DNA of 64,000 nucleotides, taken from positions 487,001-551,000 of the forward strand of contig OY821520.1 of NCBI GenBank assembly GCA_963682025.1, in the 5' to 3' direction. The stretch comes from Cordilura impudica (lineage: Eukaryota; Arthropoda; Insecta; Diptera; Scathophagidae). How positions within the stretch are numbered: position 1 is the first letter of the stretch; every line of letters begins with the position of its first letter. The notes under the pieces are model-generated. The model ran no database searches. It was not told the origin of the DNA and was given only the letters and a program-made list of their open reading frames with translations. The position numbers and the translations under genes are program-made. Below are positions 1 to 10,289 of this stretch, piece by piece.

Positions 1-1350
1 TATTTGATCTTTTATCGGCCATGGGATGAACGCTATTGAAATTGGTGAGAATCGGTTCATGTTCAGACCTAGCCCCCATACAAATGACCCCTATGAAATC
101 AACATATATTGCCATAAGATCCAAATTATCACACAAATGTTAGTCAAATTGCGTTTGTATGTATATATTACATCCGTTAATCAGAACTCCAAAAATGATC
201 CCTATTGGACAATTCTTAGTCATAGGCCCCATATAGAGCTGCTTCCCGATCTTCACTTAAATCTATCAAAAAACAAGTAAGAAAATTATAGTCGGTCAAG
301 ACCGACTATACGATACCCTATACCATGCGTTTGGAAACCCTATCTCTTAGGCCCAACCAACTGGACATAGAAAATAAGCAAAAACCAAATTTGAGTGGGA
401 TTTTTATTAATTTTTTCGGCTGCAGATATGAAAAAGTTCATATCGGATGATATATCTTTTGGAGACTAGGTCCAAAAATGGACCGATCCTGATCATGTTT
501 GGTAAAGTCTCTTGTATTTTGCAAAAATATATACAAACAAAATTTGAGAAGAATCAGTGCAATATTTTTGTTTTTTAATAGATTTAAGTGAATATCGGGA
601 AGCAGCTCTTTATGGGGCCAAAGGGATCATTTTTGGACTACTCATTAGTGGATGTAATGAACGCATACAAACCCAATTTGAGTAAGATCTATATGACAAT
701 TTGGATCTTATGGCAATTTATGTCGATTTCATAAGGGTAATTTGTATGGGGGCTAGGTCTGAACATGGACCGATTCTCACCAATTTCAATAGCGTTCATC
801 CCATGGCCGATAAAAGCTTATATACCAAATTTCGTCAAAATAGATTCATATTTGCGACCTGCAGTTTGATTACAAGCTTTACATGGACACACAGACGGAC
901 GGACGGACGGACGGACATTGTTAAATCAACTCAGAAAGTGGTTCTGATTCGATCGGTATAATTAAAGATGGGTCTAGGTCAAATATTTTTGATTGTTACA
1001 AACAGCAGCACAAAGTCATTATACCCAAACCACATAGTGGTATAGGGTATAACAAAAATATTGCACAGATTTTTCTCAAATTTGGTTTGTATATATTTTT
1101 TCAAAGTATAAGTGACTTTACCAAATATGGTCAGGATCGGTCCATTTTTTGACCTAGTCCCCATTTAAATATAGTATCCGATATGAACTTTTTCATATCT
1201 GCAGCGAAAAAAATTAATAAAAATGCCACTCAAATTTGGTTTATTCATATTTGCTATATCCAATTAGTTGGACTGAAGAGATAGAGTCTCTTAACCATGG
1301 TATAGGGTATCGTATAGTCGGGCTAGACCGACTATAATTTTCTTACTTGT
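1..1350 (-). repeat. Mini-me/INE-1-like repeat, minus copy split by a second copy
   Basis: A minus-strand copy of the window's commonest repeat runs from before the window start to about 272 and resumes at about 1049. It ends at 1350 with the palindromic 5' end (GACTATAATTTTCTTACTTG). The break falls inside the sequence 'atctatcaaaaaacaaaaatattgcac', which is continuous in other copies, so the plus-strand copy at 273-1048 has inserted into it. Open frames here are chance frames within the repeat. The family is noncoding. The mini-me/INE-1 name rests on the GACGGACG blocks and adjacent core, which match what I know of dipteran mini-me-type repeats. Confidence 0.75.
273..1048 (+). repeat. Mini-me/INE-1-like repeat, full plus copy nested in the previous one
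   Basis: This full-length copy begins ACAAGTAAGAAAATTATAG, followed by the interrupted palindrome GTCGGTCAAGACCGAC. It contains (GACG)n at 896-917 and ends ...CATAGTGGTATAGGGTATA. Its length of about 776 bp equals the other full copies in the window. Insertion left at most a 2-4 base duplication (ACA/AACA), which is ambiguous. No coding capacity is seen. Confidence 0.75.
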
Positions 1351-1564
1351 TTATATTAAGCCATCAAAAGAAATCAGTGGACCAACATTTTCATACAATC
1401 GATGCAAATAGAAGCGACGTATTAGTTGGTGTTAAAATTAACTCTTAGATTGTTTTTAGTAAAGTAAGTGATCATATTAAAATTTAAAAATTTATTTTAA
1501 ACTTTTTGATTGATAGATGTCTACGACATTTACGAAAAATTAATTTATTTTTTTTTTTTTAATG

Positions 1565-2600
1565 GAAACATATGGCAAATCTGGGTGGCATATACAACGG
1601 AAGCATCCTGAACTATACAAGAAAGCTCAAAATCAAACGTCAACATCTGAAGTCAATTGACCAAAAAAGGACCAACACCGAAGGAAATTACACTTAAACA
1701 GTATTTCAATGTTATCAAGATAAAAACATGTAAAAAAGTTTCATTGATTCCTGCGTAAAATTAGTAACCGTTAATGGCCGTCCTTTCATAATCTTTGAAG
1801 ACTCTACCATGAAAGAAATAATCCATCCGATTATGAATGCACTAAAAGTATCATTTAATAGTCATAATATAATATCATTAGAAACAAAAAAATATTTCAA
1901 TTAAAATTTAGTCTGCTTCTCGTCTTGGTCGATGTATTGAAGGGATATATATTCAATATATTTTTTATGGAAAAATAAAACTACGAACTTTAGACATGTA
2001 TGAGGTTCAAAATCGTTAGACAGGAGCCTACAGAGAAAATGTTAACATTAGTGTTCTTGACTGTTACGACATCAAATTGCAACAATTACATCAGATAACA
2101 GAAAAAATATCATCATACTCGGATCTGCTGAATTACTAAAAGACTAGTCTGAAAACTTTGACAGCAAAAGCGCTTTCTAATATTAAAATAGAAGGAGCAG
2201 AAACACTAGACATTCACACCCAAACATTATTCATTTCAGATGTGTTGCTTATACGAGTAGTATACAGTTGGCGGTGCTCGACACTATAGCTAGTCCTTCT
2301 TTTAAGAGAATACTTGATAAATGCAGATACAAATACTTCTTCTTTAGCTAAGAAGCTAGGCTTGAAAAAAGCCGTACCTGAGTGTCAAACTAGATAGAAT
2401 TCCAGTTATAACATGGTTCCAGCCTTATTGGCATACAGAAGTTTTTGTTCGAAATTAATGGATGCTGAATTAACTATGATTATTTATAGGATTTGGAATA
2501 TTTGTGAAGAATTCATAGAAGTTTTTTTGTACCCGTTAATAATCAACGTTGACTCTACAAGAAGAACAGATGAATTTAGGCGATTTTTATAGAATCTGGG
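1565..2600 (+). pseudogene. Decayed hAT-type transposase (BED finger to catalytic region)
   Basis: Reading across three frames gives recognisable hAT blocks in the right order. They are a BED-finger tail (WHIQRKHPELYKK, near 1588), FIDSCVKLVTVNGRPFIIFE (1743-1802), a block resembling GINIQ..GK..LRTLDMYE (1940-2010), TSDNRKNIIILGSAELL (near 2090), RCVAYTSSIQLAVLDT (2242-2290) and a block where TRWNSSYNM is expected but reads TR-stop-NSSYNM (near 2390, TGG to TAG). Many stops and frameshifts show it is dead. The C-terminal dimerisation domain is missing because a mini-me-like repeat begins at about 2623. The function in an intact relative would be cut-and-paste transposition. The superfamily call is firm; the family is not assigned. 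Confidence 0.7.
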
Positions 2601-2622
2601 TTAGTTTTATGTTGACTGGGTT

Positions 2623-3303
2623 AGTTTTATGTCTAGACTGACTATACGGTGCCATATACCATGGTTTAGAGACCCTGTCTCTTCGGTTCAACTAATTGGA
2701 TATAAAAAATATGCATAAACCAAATTTGAGTGGCATTGTTATTATTTTTTTCGGCTGCAGATATGAAAAAGTTCATATCGGGTGCTATGTTTATATGGGG
2801 ACTAGGTCGAAAAATGAACCGATCCCGACCATGTTTGGTAAAGTCACTGATATTTTGAAAAAATACATATAAAACAAAATTTCAGGAAAATTTGTGCAAT
2901 TATTGTTTTTTGATAGATTTAAGTGAAGATCGAGAAGCAGCCCTATATGGGGCCCATGACTAAGAATTGTCCTGTAGGGATTATTTATTTACTACTGATT
3001 AATGGATATAATAAACACAATCAAACCCAATTTGACTGAGATCTATATGATAATTTGGATCTTATGGCCATTTATGTCGATTCCATAGTGGTCATTTGTA
3101 TGGGGACTAGGTCTGAACATGGATCGAATTTCACCAATTTCAATAGCGTTCATCCTATGCCCGGTAAAAGCTTATACTCTATACCAAATTTCATCAAAAT
3201 ATATTCATATTTGCAACCTGTAGTTTGATTACAAGGTTGACATGGACACACAGACGGACAGACGGACGGACATCGCTAAATCGACTTAGAAAGTAATTCT
3301 GAA
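2623..3303 (+). repeat. Mini-me-like repeat, both ends trimmed
   Basis: Plus-strand copy beginning inside the palindrome (TCTAGACTGACTATAC) and stopping just after the GACGGACGGACATCG block and core at about 3303. The last ~100 bases of the family are absent. It abuts the hAT relic upstream. Confidence 0.7.
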
Positions 3304-3940
3304 GTTGAAATCACACTCATTCAGAAAATAGACCATTTAAGGTTATAATAATATTATATGTCATTATTTCGAGCAGGTTGGTATTCAAAATGGGGTAAAT
3401 TGGGCATCATTGTGCCGAGATATGTCCAAAACGGTGAGGACAATCTAAAAAAAATGTAATATTTCAGTGTGTTTCTCGTAATAATTTAGTGCTTTTTCAA
3501 ATATTTTGTTTGCATTTGTTATAAATAGTGCAATAAGTCCAGATATTAACGTAAACGTAAAACCGTAACACTCTTACTTGTTTGAAACACGTTTAACATT
3601 AACAAGTTAAAACATTAAAAAGGGTTTTTAAGCAATACTTATGTTCTTTCTTTTTGTCTTTTTCATGTTTTTGTTACATTTACAAACTGAATTATAAAAA
3701 AAAAAAAAAACATAAATAAACGAAAATAATAATTACGGGTGATTTTTTTATGCGGTTTTAGTACATTTAAACTACTTTAATTTGAATTTATATGAAATTT
3801 AAAAGTATCGGAACGTATCCCTTGTTTTTGTGTGATAGAAATGTTTCGTTTTATGCGATTTCAGTTTATGCGAACTTCTGTGGAACGCATCAACCGCATA
3901 AAATAAGACTTGAGTGTATAAATCAAACAAATGTATTAGG
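3304..3940. other. AT-rich spacer; possible short MITE near 3745-3905
   Basis: No coding sequence is seen. Within it TTTTTTATGCGGTT (about 3746) and AACCGCATAAAA (about 3892) are inverted around a 'GGAACGTATCCC' segment. This resembles the ends of pogo/jerky-type nonautonomous elements, but I cannot define its borders. The rest is homopolymer-rich AT DNA. Confidence 0.3.
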
Positions 3941-4464
3941 CCGGGTCGATTTGTGGGGAGGCAAAAAAAAAACGCCCATTGCTCAGTGAAAATCGTATTT
4001 TAGGGATCAAAATAAGAAACTTTGCGTAGGAACCATACCTCTAAAACGAATTCTGATGTCCCAGAATTTGGGTCGAACTTTTGGGTAGGGGCAAATTTTG
4101 AAAAATCCCACTTTGACCCATTTAGAGTGCTCCAATCGAGTCCAAATGTATGACCGACCCCCACTAACTTTGGAGGCCCGACCCACTCATGCCAGTGGCA
4201 CACCCCCTGGAACTCTCCTGTGGGGTTCCCCATATAAACATTTCAAAAAATCGCCAGTTTTGGCACTTTACATGAAAAAATCAGCGAAATGCCTATGTTT
4301 TTTTCTTTTTGGAGTTTATTTTTCTCTTTAGAAATTTATTTAGTCAGAACATATGTAAATGAAAAAATGAATTTAACTTAGTAATGAAAACAAATTAAAA
4401 AAAATTATTAGAAATTAATGTTTTTTACAACCCATCAACAACATCAACAACTATCGAAAACCCA

Positions 4465-6582
4465 ATGTCTACTGATTTGACTGATCTTAATTTACCAACC
4501 CATCTGGATATCTTGAGATATTATTTTTACTTAAGCGAACGTGCTAAAACAGAACAAAAAAAGTTTTCCTATAAATCATTCACTATTCAAGTACAAGATA
4601 AGTTGATTGGAATTTGGGAAAAACCTGGTATGGAAATAATGCTGAAAAAAAGTGTATATAATAAATTGAATAGATTGCTTGACAAATATCAAGGCCAAAT
4701 CAAGAGAAGAAACAAAACCCAACAATTTACAGAGTATGTAAAATCTCTGGAAACAATTTTTTACATTGGAACATGTAAATGCGATTTGAAGGCATCTCCA
4801 TGTGCATGCGGCTTGGTTCCCGAACGCCTCAAAGAGTTTATGCACGATCAACATAATCAGAGAAGACTAACAATGGATGCATTTGTGATGGAAATTGAAG
4901 AGCAAGGAGCAACGTGCATGTCATCAATGCCAACATACCAAGATCCCGATAATTCAACATACGCACCGCCACCGGTTCAACAAGATATCGATAGAAACAC
5001 AAGTTCACAATACACAGAGAGATACGATTGTTTTAACTTTGCCTTGGTATGTGACAGATTTGGTGTGCCTGATAGAGTAGCATCAGCATTGGGATCCGCT
5101 CTTTTTCAAGATTTTAAAATTAAAGATAAGCATGGGAAACCTCTCATCATGGATAAATCGAAAGTTCGCAGAGAAAAAGAGAAATGCAGACAAGAATTGC
5201 TTCGCAAACGGTTAGATGATACCATTTTGTTAGCGTTTTCATTCGATGGCAGAAAAGATGATACTTTAACGATAGATAAAATTGATGAGAAGTATCATAC
5301 TAGGATGGTAAAAGAACCTCATCTTGTTATTTTGAGAGAACCCAATTCTGAATTGATTGGTTACGTAAGACTGGAACATGAAACCACTGTATACAAAACA
5401 ACCAAATTAAATGATTTTTTCAACGATAAAAATATATCACTGGATGCATTAATTGGAATATGGAATGGCAGTGAGCCAACAAACACTGGCCCACACGGTG
5501 GAATTATACGACGATTCGAATTGCTATTAAAAAGACCATTGCATTGGTTCGTTTGCCTTCTACACTTCAACGAACTTCCGTTTCGGCATTTGTTTGAAGC
5601 TTTGGATAAATCAACCAGCACTGGACCGAGATCGGCAACCGGAAAACTGAGCCGTCAAATCGAAACTTGTGAAACTCTTCCGGTAAGTTATTGCTATCAC
5701 TCATTTATTATAATTGTCAACCATTATTAATTATTTTATTATTATATATTTTCAGGCTTCCAGAAAATTGAGTTGCAAAATATGCCCCCTGCTCCAGAAA
5801 AAATTAAATTTTCCACCGATTCGAAGTACTTATACGACATGGCCCATGCAATTTCTAGCGGCGTGGTTTCGGTGGATCTGGCTAACATCAAACCAGGGAA
5901 AATTGTACATTCTCGGTGGCTCACCAAGGCCGCTAGATTATTACGATTATATGTGACAACGGAAAATCCAGATGCAAATTTAAGAATTCTGGTTGAATTC
6001 ATAATTAAATGTTATGTGCCAATGTACTTCAATATCAAGTATTACAGCTCTGTCGTGTACGGCAGTGCATTATTTTTCAAGTTCATTGGTTGGTCACGAT
6101 TTCTAGAACCTCGTTTACGCAAAATTGTCAATCAAGTAATTAAAGATAATTCATATTATGCGCATTCGGAAAATATCTTGTTATCAATGTTGTTTGATGA
6201 TGCCATCGAGAAAATTCTACGCTATCGAACCGATGTTGACGACCCAACGCAACTTAGAGCTTATAAAAAACCAGATATAAACTTTAATTCCACAAGTTAC
6301 ACGGAAATGATCAATATGAATGACATAAATAACGTATTTGAACCACCATTCACGCGAAGCATTCCGTACGATACATTGAGAGAATATTTAAATCAAGATG
6401 ATCCACCGTTTAATGATCTAAAAATTCCATCACACATACAAGGAACGGAACGATATGTTCAATTGCTAGCTAGCGTTTCCAAACAGGTTATACCGGAAAA
6501 TGTAGAGGCTGTTATGGCGATGACATTAGAGAACCGTGCGAAATTGCCCAGACTTGAAAGTAAAAAAGACTTCAAACAATAA
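4465..6582 (+). CDS. Putative transposase of element 1, two exons, about 678 aa
   Basis: Exon 1 is 4465-5682 (406 codons). The donor GTAAGT starts at 5683. The acceptor CAG at 5761-5763 keeps frame, and exon 2 is 5764-6582 (272 codons plus TAA). The nearer TTTCAG at 5755 would shift the frame, so the 5763 site is preferred. Seen in the protein: a basic, helical N-terminus with a small cysteine cluster (C104, C106, C113, C115), a conserved FSFDGRK block (D261), a WNGSEPTNTG block (N334), CLLHFNELPFRHLF (364-377), and KIVHSRWLTKAARLLRLY (about 452-469). From memory, relatives have a CDG-type motif where this copy has WNG, so N334 could be a lost catalytic aspartate. This is inference. Expected role: DNA-strand transfer for the flanking long-TIR transposon. 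No host-gene features were seen. Frame and splice confidence is good; function rests on context. Confidence 0.7.
5683..5763 (+). other. Intron of the element 1 gene
   Basis: An 81-base AT-rich intron bounded by CCG|GTAAGT and TTCCAG|AAAATT. An alternative acceptor eight bases upstream (TTTTCAG at 5755) would put the second exon out of frame. Whether both are used needs transcript data. Confidence 0.6.
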
Positions 6583-7274
6583 TTTTTTTTAGTTTCTTTT
6601 CTATAACTAACTTTAATTAATTTTTTCATTTACATATGTTCTGACTAAATAAATTTCTTAAGAGAAAAAATAGATATTATTATAAATAAATAATAAACAT
6701 TATTACAATTAAATAAATAAAACGGAACGATATGTTCAATTGCTAGCTAGCGTTTCCAAACAGGTTATACCGGAAAATGTAGAGGCTGTTATGGCGATGA
6801 CATTAAAGAACCGTGCGAAATTGCCCAGACTTGAAAGTAAAAAAGACTTCAAACAATAATTTTTTTTAGTTTCTTTTCTATAACTAACTTTAATTAATTT
6901 TTTCATTTACATATGTTCTGACTAAATAAATTTCTTAAGAGAAAAAATAGATATTATTATAAATAAATAATAAACATTATTACAATTAAATAAATAAAAC
7001 GGAACGATATGTTCAATTGCTAGCTAGCGTTTCCAAACAGGTTATACCGGAAAATGTAGAGGCTGTTATGGCGATGACATTAGAGAACCGTGCGAAATTG
7101 CCCAGACTTGAAAGTAAAAAAGACTTCAAACAATAATTTTTTTTAGTTTCTTTTCTATAACTAACTTTAATTAATTTTTTCATTTACATATGTTCTGACT
7201 AAATAAATTTCTTAAGAGAAAAAATAGATATTATTATAAATAAATAATAAACATTATTACAATTAAATAAATAA
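6444..7274 (+). repeat. Three tandem 277-bp copies of the element 1 gene's 3' end
   Basis: Units start at 6444, 6721 and 6998, each with AACGGAACGATATG, a period of exactly 277. Each unit carries the last ~45 codons of the transposase, its TAA stop, and the 3' flank with AATAAA-type signals and the inner part of the right TIR (GTTCTGACTAAATAAATTTC). The copies are almost identical; one visible difference is TTAAAGAACC in the second against TTAGAGAACC in the others. The near-identity indicates a recent duplication. Only the first copy is joined to the full gene. Confidence 0.9.
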
Positions 7275-7643
7275 AAATAAAGAAAAAACCATAGGCATTT
7301 CGCTGATTTTTTCATGTAAAGTGCCAAAACTGGCTATTTTTTGAAATGTTTGTATGGGGAACCCCCCAGGGGAGTTCCAGGGGGTGTGCCACTGGCATGG
7401 GTGGGTCGGGCTTCCAAAGTTAGTGGGGGTCGGTCATACATTTGTACTCGATTGGAGCACTCTAAATGGGTCAAAGTGGGATTTTTCAAAATTTGCCCCT
7501 ACCCAAAAGTTCGACCCAAATTCTGGGACATCAGAATTCGTTTTAGAGGTATGGTTCCTTCGTCAAAGTTTCTTATTTTGATCCCTAGAATACGATTTTC
7601 ACTGAGCAATGGGCGATTTTTAAATCGACCCGCCCTAATATGT

Positions 7644-9130
7644 ATGTATGTATTAATGGGTTAAAGTACATAATATGAATGTCTGTACATTAGAATAAAA
7701 ATAAAAAGATGTGCTTGCTGCTGCAAACACATAGTAGAGATTGTCCTTGTTGCTGGCGCTGTTGCCGTTTGAAACAAACATAAATAATTGCTAACGGAAA
7801 TTACTAAACCACATTATTAATGAAAATACTCCGTGAATACCCAAAGTGACATACAATTTTGTTGTCTGTAACTGCACTGGTTTCTTTTTTTTTTTACTGA
7901 TAATTCTGCATTCTCGTTGTTAAGGCTTGAGAAATGTTGTACGATACGACTAGCATACATATGTAAGTATACAATATGTTGTTGCTATTTTTGTTCGACC
8001 ACAAAAGCAACAAATCCAACAAAAAAAAAAAAAAAACAACACCGACCATTAGTTAACTATTAGACACCAAACAACTGAGCCTCAAAAAACTTGATGGCAC
8101 ACACAAATCCAAATGCAACGAAAAATAGACCACAACGACACAAAGGTAAACCTTTTTTGAAAATCGCATAAAATGTAATCACAAAATACACAACTACAAA
8201 ATATTATTCAATACAAAATAAGCACATGATGCACATAAACTTCAACTTTTATTTACGCATTAAAAATAATATACATACATAGATACTTACATATTTCTCT
8301 TATGAATAACGAGTACATATACGAGCAAATGATCAATAATTTCATCCAAAAATATTTTCTTTAACCACAATTCTAGTGCGCATGTATTACGAGTACTTTA
8401 CTGAAAAATACAATTGTTGAATTGAATATTGAAAGAAATAGTAGGTACCTAGTAAAAAAAAAAAGAAAAATAAAAAGCTAGGTATTCTAATTTTTTGTGT
8501 TTTACATACTTATTTATCGAACAAAACATACTAACATTATGTTACTAAATGGTAAATTTATGAATTTATATCGACATACCTACTATCCAAATTTATTGAA
8601 TTTATATACATTTTTGCATATTAATATATATACAGATGTGTGTATACATATATATGTACATATATGTATAAATATTTGCCCTTACATGATTTACAAATTT
8701 ATATAAAAAATAGTAGTGAAAAATTCTACAAATGCACACTTCTGTTAAAATTCTTGAAATTCTCATTGCTGATAAACAGGAAACCAAAAAATATTTCTAT
8801 ATTTCGATCATAAGAGCACATTATATTCATTTTTTAACACATTTTTTTATTTTTTCTGCATTTCAATGCTGAGTTGCCACCCTGTGTAATGCAGTTGATG
8901 TTGTATATCGTTTAAAAGCTGATTAAAAGATGCGAAATTTAATGATCCGGAAATTTCAGTTTGGCCAAATACATATCAAAATAATCCTATCAAAGAGTCA
9001 AAATTAACGAAACTAAAAAATTTTTATATATTGGTAATATTCTTGACAAAATGAAAAGTTCGATACCCATAATGGGAATGTTTAAATTACAGAATTCTCA
9101 CTTCGGAAAAATTCTGCTAAATTGTGTTGC
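7644..9130. other. AT-rich noncoding stretch
   Basis: No supported gene. It contains poly(A)/poly(T) runs, and a TATACATATATATGTACATA-type microsatellite near 8635-8670. The short open frames here are low-complexity. A GAGTTGCCACCCTGTG string near 8870 could be a TE edge but has no partner. Confidence 0.5.
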
Positions 9131-9137
9131 GTTGCTC

Positions 9138-9380
9138 TCAGGATAATAGGTTATGGGAAGGAGGAAAGATGGAATAGTGCTTGTGGATATTTGACTTTAA
9201 TTTTATTAGATTGTAACTATCAGGAAAGACCTGTGCGGGGAACTTATTCCACATATGACTAGTTCGATTGATAGACGATTTTTCTCTGTAATGTGTTGTG
9301 CGGTTAATGATACACTACTAGAGAAGCGAGCAGACCGAATTTAAACTCGGGCACTTGGAATGAGTTCGCTAATCTCAGAA
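9138..9380 (-). pseudogene. LINE ORF2 C-terminal remnant
   Basis: On the minus strand the frame reads SSINRTSHMWNKFPAQVFPD, then SYNLIKLKSNIHKHYSIFPP, ending in TGA at 9138-9140. This is the conserved tail after the reverse transcriptase of Jockey/CR1-like non-LTR retrotransposons (RTSHLWN.LPA.VFP..YNL..FK..). Only about 80 codons are present, so it is a truncated relic. The 3' UTR may continue toward lower coordinates. Family recognition is from memory. Confidence 0.65.
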
Positions 9381-9419
9381 GAACATTTCCTACTGTAGTA
9401 GCTATAGAAGAGTGCTACA

Positions 9420-9840
9420 CAGGGCCGGCTCCAGGGGTGTGCGAACGGTGCCACCACCTAGGGCGTCAGATTTTAGGGGGCGGCAAATTTTGATGCAGGA
9501 ACTCTAAAAATACTAAATTCAGAAACCTTGCATTGGAGAAGTGTAATGCCATAATACAATTTTTAGCTCAGCAGTATCTTCCCCCAAGAGGTCACTCTGA
9601 TAAACTCTTTCCACATAATAATGGGAAGTTTTTTAAGATGGTTGAACTGTTTGGAAGTTTTGATTCAGTTTTACAGGAACATGTAAGAAGAACAACTGGT
9701 GGACAAAACATCATTATTAATCCCTCAAGACCAACATTTTTGATTGCACTCCGGACATTTCTGTTTTGTTCATTTAGGTAATGCTGCTCAAGATGTAAAA
9801 ATAAGTGAATATTTTCTTAGTTTTGAAAGAGAGAATGAAT
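9420..9840 (+). pseudogene. hAT element 5' end with DUF4371-like transposase fragment
   Basis: The segment opens with CAGGGCCGGCTCCAGGGG, a typical hAT terminal sequence, followed after about 110 bp by coding sequence resembling the DUF4371/ZMYM1-like transposase family. Visible blocks are IIQFLAQQYLPPRGHSDKLF, NNGKFFKMVELFGSFDSVLQ and EHVRRTTGG (9551-9700). It then loses similarity after about 9800 and no right TIR is seen, so this is a 3'-truncated copy. In intact relatives the region lies upstream of the catalytic DDE core. Confidence 0.6.
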
Positions 9841-9928
9841 TTATTTCACCATTGACATCATTCTTCTAGTCTGAAGTGTAGGAAGATTTATAAGTTTCAA
9901 TCTGTGCTCATATTGTGGTAAATCTATA

Positions 9929-10281
9929 ATATAGGCAAGACGATTTCTTGTGACCGATGTAAGTTTCACAATTTTACCCCGATTTTGACAAAAAATTTAT
10001 CATTTAAAAGGCATTTCTTTTTAGCTGTTACGAATATTTAGAGATTTTCATCGTCTGCAATATTTTTTTTGGAGTTATGATCGTTTGAAGTTGCTACTAA
10101 CACATACATACATAAAATAATACAATGCTATGTGTGTGTTTATTAAATTTGTAAATGTGGTTGTGTTAATGTGTTGAGTTTGTTTTCTTCATTTAAAATG
10201 AGTTGAATTGTGAAACTTATCTTTAGGGTCTTTATTAAATGAAAAAATAAAATTTCCTAGAATTTGCACTCGAATCTGCTA
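9929..10281 (+). repeat. Dispersed ~350-bp repeat, copy A
   Basis: This sequence is shared with 53227-53583. Common landmarks are GCGATTTCTTGTGAC/GACGATTTCTTGTGAC at the start, a CTACTAACACATACAT..ACAATGCTATGTGTGTG block, AATGAAAAAATAAAA.TTCCTAG and GAATCTGCTAG at the end. No coding sequence. The second copy interrupts a Tc1 gene, so the repeat is mobile. Its class is unknown because I see no clear TIRs. Confidence 0.7.
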
Positions 10282-10289
10282 GTTAGTAT

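Larger units (their letters stand above)
3939..7643 (+). mobile_element. Long-TIR DNA transposon 'element 1' (about 3.7 kb)
   Basis: The two ends are inverted copies. The left reads TATTAGGCCGGGTCGATTT from 3939; the right, read in reverse complement, is TATTAGGGCGGGTCGATTT (one mismatch). The inverted match continues to about 4385 on the left and about 7150 on the right, giving TIRs of about 0.45 kb. The only direct repeat at the borders is TA, so a TA target duplication with termini TTAGG is the simplest reading. The interior holds one two-exon gene and a triplicated 3' segment. No stops or frameshifts were found in the gene, so this may be an intact autonomous copy. I cannot place it in a named superfamily with certainty. 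The protein belongs to a family I know only as uncharacterised arthropod/cnidarian proteins. Confidence 0.85.

Noticed and set aside
701..961. Recurring ~65-90 codon frames in the 0-1, 18, 31, 46-47 and 55 kb regions
   Set aside because: All fall inside mini-me-like repeats and differ between copies in frame and stops; there is no sign of protein-level conservation.
4000..4331. Overlapping open frames on both strands near 4.0-4.3 kb and again at 7.34-7.66 kb
   Set aside because: They lie in the inverted ends of element 1; the same sequence gives mirrored frames at both ends, so they are TIR by-products.
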